Assembly: GCF_003570725.1 (NCBI RefSeq)
Contig: NZ_QWVS01000015.1
Location: 1 to 64,000 of the forward strand
Source: Peribacillus asahii
Lineage (GTDB): Bacteria > Bacillota > Bacilli > Bacillales > DSM-1321
Reading direction: 5' to 3'
Length of the DNA stretch: 64,000 nucleotides
Below the pieces are notes generated by a model, which had not been told where the DNA came from, searched no databases, and worked only from the letters and a program-made list of their open reading frames with translations. Of this stretch, positions 57,449 to 64,000 are shown one piece after another; position 1 is the first letter of the stretch, and every line of letters starts with the position of its first letter. A program made the translations under genes and the position numbers.

Positions 57449-58393
57449 ATGTCCCAGGTTGTCCTACTCGTTCATGCATCACAAATATCCAAAATGAAAG
57501 AGCATTATAAAGATTCTCTTGTCCATACATTACCGCCAGGCAGCTTATTTAGCGCACGTCCGGCCCATTGTGCCATCACCGCCTATAAATCAGGAAAAGT
57601 GTTATTCCAAGGAGCAAATGCCGAAAAAGAAGCGGTGAAATGGAAAGAAAACGCTCAAACAGCCCCAGCAGCCAAAAAAACAACATCTGTAAAAACACAT
57701 CGTTATTCACCACCGGCTAACATCGGCACCCTATCTGTTGTCGGCTCCGATGAAGTTGGTACCGGTGACTACTTCGGTCCAATGACCGTTGTCGCGGTTT
57801 ATGCAAAGAAAGAACAGCTACCCCTGTTAAAAGAGCTCGGTGTTCAAGATTCTAAAAATTTGAAAGACCCACAAATTATCGAGATTGCTAAGTTAATTAA
57901 GGATGTTGTCCCATTCAGCCTGTTAACCTGTGACAATCCAAAATATAATACGCTTCAAGCAAAAGGCATGTCACAAGGTAAAATCAAGGCATTACTACAT
58001 AATCAAGCGATTAAACATGTATTAACAAAAATTGAGCCTGAAAAGCCTGATGCTGTCTTAATCGACCAGTTTGCTGAACCCGGTGTATTCTTCAATTATT
58101 TAAAAGGACAAGAACTATTTCAGGCAGATGCTACCTATTTAAGTACAAAAGCAGAAGGAGTTCACCTAAGTGTGGCCGCGGCCTCCATTCTGGCTCGCTA
58201 TGCTTTTATTCGACGCTTCGAACAGCTTAGTGAAAAAGCAGGCTTTACCATTCCAAAAGGCGCTGGTTCTAAAGTCGATGAAGCAGCTGCTCGTTTAATT
58301 CATGAAAAAGGAATAGAGGCATTACATGAATTTACGAAAGTTCATTTTGCCAATACGGAAAAAGCGAAGAATTTGTATAAAAAGAAATATTAA
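57449..58393 (+). CDS. rnhC: Ribonuclease HIII
   Basis: Cleaves the RNA strand of RNA-DNA hybrids. The 314-aa protein has the N-terminal TBP-like substrate-binding domain typical of HIII and the catalytic motif GSDEVGTGDYFGPMTVVAVYA with acidic residues, and VLIDQF further on. The ATG at 57449 follows AAGGAGA; an adjacent in-frame TTG at 57446 is less likely. Plus strand, divergent from zapA. Confidence 0.96.
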   Translation: MSQVVLLVHASQISKMKEHYKDSLVHTLPPGSLFSARPAHCAITAYKSGKVLFQGANAEKEAVKWKENAQTAPAAKKTTSVKTHRYSPPANIGTLSVVGSDEVGTGDYFGPMTVVAVYAKKEQLPLLKELGVQDSKNLKDPQIIEIAKLIKDVVPFSLLTCDNPKYNTLQAKGMSQGKIKALLHNQAIKHVLTKIEPEKPDAVLIDQFAEPGVFFNYLKGQELFQADATYLSTKAEGVHLSVAAASILARYAFIRRFEQLSEKAGFTIPKGAGSKVDEAAARLIHEKGIEALHEFTKVHFANTEKAKNLYKKKY

Positions 58394-58398
58394 CGATA

Positions 58399-58433
58399 AG
58401 AAACCCACCATTTCAGAAAATGGTGGGTTTCTT
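58399..58433. terminator. Bidirectional terminator between rnhC and pheT
   Basis: Stem AAGAAACCCACCATTT / AAAATGGTGGGTTTCTT with a short loop; serves rnhC (plus) and pheT (minus). Confidence 0.88.
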
Positions 58434-58474
58434 TATCTGCTACATTTGACTGTTTACCAGCCCAATCTGCTAAG

Positions 58475-60889
58475 TTATCCGCGCAACTCTGCCCCTGCTT
58501 GGTCTTTTACCGCCGCAAGTACTTTGTCATGAGCTTTTGTAATGTCTTCATCTGTTAATGTACGTTCTGGATCGAAGTATTTTAACGAGTATGCAATGGA
58601 TTTTTTGCCTTCTTCCATTTTATCGCCTTCGTATAAATCAAATACTTGCACCTCTTTTAATAAAGCACCGCCTGCTTCAACGATGATACTTTGAATATCG
58701 CCTGCTTTTGTCGCTGAGTCCACAACAAGTGCGATATCACGCGTAATCGATGGGAAACGCGGAATCGTTTCATAAGCGATTGGAGCAACCTCTGCTTCTG
58801 CCAATGCTTTAAATGATAATTCAAAAACATAAGTTTCTTTAATATCCAATTCCTTTTGAACAGTTGGATGCACTTGACCGATAAAACCAATTACTACACC
58901 ATTTAATAGCACTTCTGCTGTACGTCCTGGATGAAGATTTTTCACTTCTGCTTGACGATATTCGATTTGGCTTGCTACACCTAACGTATCGAATAAAGCC
59001 TCTAAAATTCCTTTTGCAACAAAGAAATCAACTGGCTTCTTTTCACCTTGCCATAAGTGGGATTCCCATAAACCTGTAATAGCAGCAGCTACATGTTCCC
59101 TTTCTTCCGGAAGCTGTTCGCCATCTTGTTTTAAGAAAACGGAACCAATTTCATATAACGCAACCGAATCAATTTGACGAGCATTATTGTATTTCACTAC
59201 TTCTAATAATTGCGGTACAATGCTTAAACGTAATTGACTGCGTTCTTCACTCATCGGCATCGCTAGACGAATCGATTCGCGTGCTTCTAAAGCGAATTGA
59301 GCAGCTTTTTCCGCACTTGTTAACGAATACGTAATCGCTTGGAAAAGACCAGCGCCTTCTAATGTGCGACGCGCTTTACGACGTTTTTGTTGATAATCTG
59401 ATAACGCACCAGGCGTTGTCGTGCCAGTTGGCAGCGTAGACGGAATATTATCGTAGCCATACAAGCGAGCTGCTTCTTCTACTAAATCAGCTTCGATTGT
59501 AATATCGCCGCGGCGAGTTGGAATCGTTACCGTGAAGTTTTCTCCTTCTACCGCTACATCAAATTGCAGGCGCGTGAAAATATCTTGTACTTCAGATACA
59601 CTCATGCTTGTTCCTAGTAAGCCATTAATTTTATTAAGCGTAATTGAGATTACAGCTGGTTCAACCTTCATATCATTGTATTCAACACTGCCTTCAAGAA
59701 TCGTTCCACCAGCGTATTCTGCCATTAATTGCGCCGCACGCTCTCCTGCTTCACGAACGCGAGCTGGGTCTACTCCTTTTTCAAAACGAGCGCTTGCTTC
59801 ACTGCGTAAGCCATGATCTTTCGATGCTTTACGAACCGTGCTGCCTTTAAAATAAGCTGCTTCAATGATAACTGTCGTTGTATCACTTTTCACTTCTGAA
59901 TTCGCTCCACCCATTACACCAGCAATAGCCACAGGCTCTGTACCGTTTGTAATGACAAGATGATCAGGAGTTAATGTACGTTCTGCTTCATCAAGTGTTG
60001 TAATTTTTTCAGCATCCTTCGCACGACGAATGACAAGCTCTTTTGATCCAAGACGGTCATAGTCGAACGCATGAAGCGGTTGACCATATTCTAATAATAC
60101 GAAGTTTGTAATATCCACAACGTTATTATGCGGACGAATACCAGCTGCCATTAAGCGTGTTTGCATCCATAATGGCGATGGTCCAATTTTTACATCCTTC
60201 ACCACTTTTGCCATATATAATGGATTATCTTCTGTTGCTTCCACTTTTACAGAGATATAATCGGATGCTTTTTCAGAAGCTTCTTCTTTTTCAATCGTTG
60301 GCCATTTCACATCACGTCTAAGAATAGCTGCAACCTCGTAGGCAACACCTAACATACTTAACGCATCTGAACGGTTTGGTGTTAAGCTTAGTTCTAAAAT
60401 TTCATCGTCTAAGCCAAGTGCTTCTAATGCATCTTCACCAACTTGTGCATCTTGTGGGAAATTGAAAATCCCAACAGCATATTCTTTCGCCACAATTTTA
60501 GATTCAATTCCAAGCTCTTGAAGCGAACAAATCATTCCGTGTGATTCTTCTCCGCGAAGCTTTGCTTTTTTAATTTTGAAGTTACCTGGTAGAACAGCTC
60601 CCACTGTTGCCACGGCTACTTTTTGGCCTTTATCAACGTTTGGAGCTCCACAAATAATTTGGACAGGCTCTTCCGCCCCGATATCGACTAGACATTTATT
60701 TAATTTATCGGCATTTGGATGTTGTTCACGCTCTAAAACGTGACCGATAACAACCCCTTTTAAGCCTTCACTTTTCTTTTCTACTCCTTCAACCTCAATG
60801 CCGCTTTTCGTAATTTTATCCGCAAGCTCTGCTGCACTGATGCCAGAAAGATCTACATATTCTTGAAGCCATTTATATGAAACAAACAT
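58475..60889 (-). CDS. pheT: Phenylalanine-tRNA ligase beta subunit
   Basis: Large subunit of the alpha2-beta2 synthetase. The 804-aa protein has an N-terminal tRNA-binding EMAP/OB domain (about 40-150; [21 protein letters not shown]), the B3/B4 editing domain ([25 protein letters not shown]), B5 and a catalytic-like core, and a C-terminal FDX-ACB anticodon-binding domain ([19 protein letters not shown]). It follows pheS after 101 bp. Confidence 0.98.
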   Translation of the reverse strand: MFVSYKWLQEYVDLSGISAAELADKITKSGIEVEGVEKKSEGLKGVVIGHVLEREQHPNADKLNKCLVDIGAEEPVQIICGAPNVDKGQKVAVATVGAVLPGNFKIKKAKLRGEESHGMICSLQELGIESKIVAKEYAVGIFNFPQDAQVGEDALEALGLDDEILELSLTPNRSDALSMLGVAYEVAAILRRDVKWPTIEKEEASEKASDYISVKVEATEDNPLYMAKVVKDVKIGPSPLWMQTRLMAAGIRPHNNVVDITNFVLLEYGQPLHAFDYDRLGSKELVIRRAKDAEKITTLDEAERTLTPDHLVITNGTEPVAIAGVMGGANSEVKSDTTTVIIEAAYFKGSTVRKASKDHGLRSEASARFEKGVDPARVREAGERAAQLMAEYAGGTILEGSVEYNDMKVEPAVISITLNKINGLLGTSMSVSEVQDIFTRLQFDVAVEGENFTVTIPTRRGDITIEADLVEEAARLYGYDNIPSTLPTGTTTPGALSDYQQKRRKARRTLEGAGLFQAITYSLTSAEKAAQFALEARESIRLAMPMSEERSQLRLSIVPQLLEVVKYNNARQIDSVALYEIGSVFLKQDGEQLPEEREHVAAAITGLWESHLWQGEKKPVDFFVAKGILEALFDTLGVASQIEYRQAEVKNLHPGRTAEVLLNGVVIGFIGQVHPTVQKELDIKETYVFELSFKALAEAEVAPIAYETIPRFPSITRDIALVVDSATKAGDIQSIIVEAGGALLKEVQVFDLYEGDKMEEGKKSIAYSLKYFDPERTLTDEDITKAHDKVLAAVKDQAGAELRG

Positions 60890-60990
60890 CGTTGGTCCTC
60901 CTTTTAATGGATTGATTTGGCGGGATTAATCGCTAATTTGGATAGATTATAAGCAAAATTAGTGAGATTCCGGCCAAATCAGAGAAATTT

Positions 60991-62031
60991 TTACGCTTCG
61001 TGATGGTGGAATTGCTTTAAGAAACGAATATCATTTGTGTAGAAATGGCGAATATCGTCCACACCGTATTTCAACATCGCAATTCGCTCAACACCGATTC
61101 CAAAGGCAAATCCTGAGTATTTCTTCGAATCAAATCCAGCCATTTCAAGTACATTCGGATGAACAATTCCACCGCCTAATACTTCAATCCAGCCTGTTTG
61201 CTTACATACGTTACAGCCTTTACCACTGCAAATTTTACAAGAAATATCCACTTCTACAGAAGGCTCTGTGAATGGAAAGAAACTTGGACGCAAACGAATT
61301 TCACGCTCTTGACCAAATACTTTTTTCAAAAATACTTCAAGCGTTCCTTTCAAATCACTCATTGAAATGTTTTCATCAACAACTAAGCCTTCAATTTGCA
61401 TAAATTGGTGGGAATGTGTCGCATCATCATTATCACGACGATACACTTTACCTGGACAAATAATTTTAACTGGGCCTTGGCCTTTATGTTTCTCCATCGT
61501 TCTTGCCTGAACAGGAGACGTATGTGTACGAACTAAAATTTCATCTGTAATATAGAAAGAATCCTGCATATCACGTGCTGGATGGCTTTTCGGTAAGTTT
61601 AAAGCTTCAAAGTTGTAATAATCACTCTCTACTTCTGGACCTTCCGCTACCGTATATCCCATTCCAATAAACACGTCTTCAATCTCTTCGACAATGCGCG
61701 TTAATGGATGATGATTCCCTTTGTTCACAGGGCGAGCTGGTAACGTAATATCAATCGTTTCCGCTGCTAATTGAGCATTGACTGCCTCTGCTTCAAGCAC
61801 CGCTTGTTTTTCTTCGATTGCTGACGTAATCGCTTCACGAACAACATTCACAAGTGCTCCCATTTTTGGACGCTCTTCAGCAGACAATTTACCCATACCA
61901 CGCAATACTTCTGTAATCGGTCCTTTTTTTCCTAAGTAAGCCACACGAATATCATTTAATTCCTTTAAGTTTGATGCGGCTGACACTTTTTGCAACGCTT
62001 CTTCTTGCAGTTCTTGTAAACGTTCCTGCAT
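60991..62031 (-). CDS. pheS: Phenylalanine-tRNA ligase alpha subunit
   Basis: Catalytic class-II synthetase subunit, 346 aa. An N-terminal coiled coil (about 1-85) precedes motif 2 ([25 protein letters not shown]), [17 protein letters not shown] and motif 3 ([18 protein letters not shown]). Two adjacent ATG codons exist (62034 and 62031); GGAGGAATAG is better spaced for the second. A phenylalanine T-box leader lies upstream. Confidence 0.98.
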   Translation of the reverse strand: MQERLQELQEEALQKVSAASNLKELNDIRVAYLGKKGPITEVLRGMGKLSAEERPKMGALVNVVREAITSAIEEKQAVLEAEAVNAQLAAETIDITLPARPVNKGNHHPLTRIVEEIEDVFIGMGYTVAEGPEVESDYYNFEALNLPKSHPARDMQDSFYITDEILVRTHTSPVQARTMEKHKGQGPVKIICPGKVYRRDNDDATHSHQFMQIEGLVVDENISMSDLKGTLEVFLKKVFGQEREIRLRPSFFPFTEPSVEVDISCKICSGKGCNVCKQTGWIEVLGGGIVHPNVLEMAGFDSKKYSGFAFGIGVERIAMLKYGVDDIRHFYTNDIRFLKQFHHHEA

Positions 62032-62070
62032 CATCTATTCCTCCTTTATTTGTCAACATAAATAAACACA

Positions 62071-62335
62071 AAAAAAACCCCATCCCATAAAAGGGACGAG
62101 GTTTATGTATCGCGGTACCACCCTTATTAGCATGGATAAAACACCCACACTCACTTCATTAAAAATAACGGCTCTTCACCGGAACATTTTTCAGATCAAT
62201 GGATCCTCCCAATGTCGACTCAGGAGGTGAATTCCTTTAAGCAGAGCCATTAAAAATGCTTTCAGTCTCGGCATTTTCTCCCTTAAAATGGATGTCTTAA
62301 GCTACTAGTCTCCGTCATCGTCTTTACTTATGAAA
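62071..62335 (-). promoter_or_regulatory. T-box leader (phenylalanine-type) of pheST
   Basis: Minus-strand AGGGTGGTACCGCGA (62110-62124) is the T-box sequence. The terminator AAACCTCGTCCC / GGGATGGGGTTT with eight T lies at 62071-62104. Upstream, GGAA-TTC-ACC places a TTC (Phe) specifier at 62229-62231, in keeping with the genes controlled. Confidence 0.94.
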
Positions 62336-62344
62336 TTCTGTTTC

Positions 62345-62374
62345 ATTATAGTATATTTAAACTCATTTTCGCAA
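62345..62374 (-). promoter_or_regulatory. Promoter of pheST
   Basis: TTGCGA (62369-62374), 18 bases, TATAAT (62345-62350) on the minus strand, overlapping the 3' end of the methyltransferase gene. Confidence 0.6.
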
Positions 62375-63106
62375 GTAGTACATCAAAATCCCTGCTGCAA
62401 TCCCAACATTCAACGATTCACTTTTCCCATAAATCGGAATATACAAGTTCTTCGTCGTTTTCGCTAGCAGTTCTTTTGAAACTCCTTGCCCTTCGTTTCC
62501 GACAAGTAAGGCAAAGGTTTCAGATTTCTCAACTTGTTCAAATGGCACGCCGCCTTCTAAAGCCGTTCCATACACAGGCATATGAAGCTGGTCAATAAAC
62601 TGTGACAAATTAGCTTTCATCACCGGTAAATGAAATAAACTTCCTTGTGTCGCTCGAACGACTTTCGGGTTATATACATCGGCACAGCCTTCTCCTAAAA
62701 TGACCGCATCAATTCCCGCTGCATCTGCTGTACGAATCATCGTCCCTAAATTACCTGGATCTTGCACCGCATCTAACAATAATAGTTTTCCTAATGGAAT
62801 ATCATCGAAATGGACTGTTTGTTGTTCACAGACTGCCGCAATACCTTGTGGTGTTTCCGTATCACAAATTGCTTTCATCACATCTTCTTTCACATACACC
62901 ACTTCTGTTTCTTCTATTTTAAACTGAGCTGGCATTTCCATATCTTGATTAACAATGACTTCTAAAACAATTTGTTCCTTTAATGCTTCCTCAACAAGAT
63001 GAAAACCTTCTATTAAATAGTGACCTGATTTATCACGCTCTTTTTTCGTCGACAGCTTCTTCCATGCTTTTACCTTTGGATTTTTAACAGATTCAATATA
63101 TTTCAA
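62363..63106 (-). CDS. ysgA: SpoU/TrmH-family RNA 2'-O-methyltransferase YsgA
   Basis: Trefoil-knot (SPOUT) methyltransferase acting on rRNA or tRNA. The 247-aa protein has an N-terminal substrate-binding region (IESVKNPKVKAWKKLSTKKERD) and SpoU motifs LLDAVQDPGNLGTMIRTADAAG, LLVGNEGQGVSKELL and IPIYGKSESLNVGIAAGILMYY. I chose the TTG at 63106 because it lies seven bases from AAAGGAG and matches the B. subtilis YsgA start and length; the frame opens 19 codons earlier without signal. Confidence 0.92.
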   Translation of the reverse strand: MKYIESVKNPKVKAWKKLSTKKERDKSGHYLIEGFHLVEEALKEQIVLEVIVNQDMEMPAQFKIEETEVVYVKEDVMKAICDTETPQGIAAVCEQQTVHFDDIPLGKLLLLDAVQDPGNLGTMIRTADAAGIDAVILGEGCADVYNPKVVRATQGSLFHLPVMKANLSQFIDQLHMPVYGTALEGGVPFEQVEKSETFALLVGNEGQGVSKELLAKTTKNLYIPIYGKSESLNVGIAAGILMYYLRK

Positions 63107-63158
63107 CGTGTAACGCTCCTTTAATTTCACTGATTTTCCTATTATAACGCAATTTCGA

Positions 63159-63189
63159 TACATAATGCATCCCGAATAAGGGCATGCTA
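63159..63189 (+). promoter_or_regulatory. Sigma-G promoter of sspI
   Basis: CATGCTA (63183-63189) fits the sigma-G -10 pattern CATNMTA, with ACATAAT (63160-63166) 16 bases upstream as -35. The leader to the sspI start is about 32 bases. Confidence 0.55.
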
Positions 63190-63227
63190 TCGTTGTTCAA
63201 CATTATATGACATAGGAGGAAATTATT

Positions 63228-63437
63228 ATGAACTTAAATTTACGTAGTGCCATTATTAGCAATGTAACGGGCAATACACAAGAGCAGCTTGAAGATACAA
63301 TTGTCGATGCGATTTCAAATGGCGAGGAAAAAATGCTTCCTGGACTTGGTGTACTGTTCGAAGTTATTTGGCAAAATTCCTCACAAAATGAAAAAGAAGA
63401 GATGCTTCGTGCGTTAGAAAATGGGTTAAAAAAATAA
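63228..63437 (+). CDS. sspI: Small acid-soluble spore protein SspI
   Basis: Minor SASP found in the spore core, 69 aa. The sequence [20 protein letters not shown] and [18 protein letters not shown] is characteristic of SspI; it is not an alpha/beta-type DNA-binding SASP. A GGAGG site is well placed. Forespore-specific promoter upstream and a terminator directly after. Confidence 0.97.
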   Translation: MNLNLRSAIISNVTGNTQEQLEDTIVDAISNGEEKMLPGLGVLFEVIWQNSSQNEKEEMLRALENGLKK

Positions 63438-63463
63438 CAGCCAAATCGGCTGTTATTTTTTTA
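63438..63463 (+). terminator. Terminator of sspI
   Basis: AACAGCC / GGCTGTT stem with a short loop, followed by ATTTTTTTAT, directly after the stop codon. Confidence 0.88.
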
Positions 63464-63514
63464 TAAAAATTCAGTTTACCGGCCAGTTTGACTCCACAGC
63501 CTGCAAAATCTACC

Positions 63515-64000
63515 TTACTCGTACGTAATCCGGTCCACTGTTTCACGATCGAGTCGTTTAATCACTTCCACGACTAATTTCACGGCATTTTCATAATCAT
63601 CGCGATGAAGCATTGCCGCATGAGAATGGATATAGCGTGTCGCGATACCAATGGAAAGTGCCGGCACTCCTTTTGCTGTTACATGAATTGAGCCAGCATC
63701 TGTTCCACCACCTGGAATGGATTCAAATTGATAAGGAATATTTAGTTCATCCGCTGTATCTGTTACTAAATCACGTAAACCTTTATGTGAAACCATTGAT
63801 GCATCATATAAAACGATTTGTGGTCCATCGCCCATTTTGCTCATTGCTTCTTTTTCAGAAACTCCCGGCGTGTCACCTGCAATGCCGACATCAACAGCAA
63901 AGCCTATATCCGGCTGCACTTGGAATGTTGATGTTTTCGAACCGCGTAAGCCGACCTCTTCTTGAACAGCTCCGATTCCGTATACAACATTTGGATGACT
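63515..64000 (-). CDS. ysdC: M42-family glutamyl aminopeptidase (YsdC-like), N-terminus beyond window
   Basis: C-terminal 161 residues of a dinuclear-metal aminopeptidase. Visible are the catalytic [12 protein letters not shown] glutamates, the metal-ligand segment [34 protein letters not shown] and the last metal histidine in [10 protein letters not shown]. The frame is open to the right edge, so start and N-terminal domain are missing. Position after sspI is as in B. subtilis. Confidence 0.93.
   Translation of the reverse strand, partial: SHPNVVYGIGAVQEEVGLRGSKTSTFQVQPDIGFAVDVGIAGDTPGVSEKEAMSKMGDGPQIVLYDASMVSHKGLRDLVTDTADELNIPYQFESIPGGGTDAGSIHVTAKGVPALSIGIATRYIHSHAAMLHRDDYENAVKLVVEVIKRLDRETVDRITYE

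Overview
The window reads as chromosomal DNA of a low-GC, endospore-forming member of the Bacillaceae. It carries sporulation and germination genes (spoVID, gerM, gerE, sspI, lonB) and T-box and lysine-riboswitch leaders. Strong GGAGG-type ribosome binding sites are frequent, and so are TTG and GTG starts. From memory, gene order closely follows the Bacillus subtilis segment from spoVID to ysdC. Nearly all genes lie on the minus strand, so read right to left they run in the direction of transcription. The plus-strand exceptions are yslB, rnhC and sspI. No species can be named from this sequence alone.

Layout, left to right. 1-1057: truncated spoVID. 1058-6045: a BceRS-BceAB-type peptide-antibiotic sensing and ABC module between spoVID and hemL, which are neighbours in B. 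subtilis. 6084-12297: the haem operon hemA-X-C-D-B-L. 12619-21779: proteolysis and protein quality control (ysxC, lonA, lonB, clpX, tig) and ysoA. 21916-30723: the branched-chain amino acid operon ilvB-ilvH-ilvC-leuA-leuB-leuC-leuD, with a leucine-type T-box and an upstream cre site. 30900-33125: the only clearly accessory stretch, with a GNAT protein, a decayed FtsW/RodA-like gene, two identical tRNA-Arg(UCU) genes and an unknown secreted protein. 33171-37902: ysnB, ysnA, gerM, racE, gerE and the thioesterase ysmA. 38030-41236: sdhCAB. 41612-45485: yslB, lysC with a lysine riboswitch and an internal start, and uvrC. 45708-51515: trxA, etfA, etfB, fadB, fadR and lcfA (fatty-acid beta-oxidation). 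51700-58433: a tiny membrane protein, yshE, mutS2, polX, cvpA, zapA and rnhC. 58475-64000: pheST with a T-box, an rRNA methyltransferase, sspI and a truncated M42 peptidase.

Regulation is unusually readable. The ilv-leu leader has a sigma-A promoter, a perfect-consensus cre and a weaker CodY-like site. The lysC leader is a lysine riboswitch with a terminator. FadR-type operators sit on fadR itself (perfect palindrome) and on ysmA (one mismatch), suggesting that the thioesterase belongs to the fatty-acid degradation regulon here. gerE, sspI and lonB have recognisable sigma-K, sigma-G and possible sigma-F promoters. A PerR-like box lies upstream of hemA.

I found no clear unknown multi-gene system, phage, CRISPR array or intact insertion sequence. 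The observations most worth following are the ysmA FadR box, the 8-6-8 palindrome in front of the BceA-like gene, a possible small RNA between ysxC and hemA, the tRNA-Arg duplication around an unknown secreted protein, the 27-residue membrane protein after yshE, the terminator-like hairpin inside the leu operon, and the absence of rph and ysmB from their usual places.
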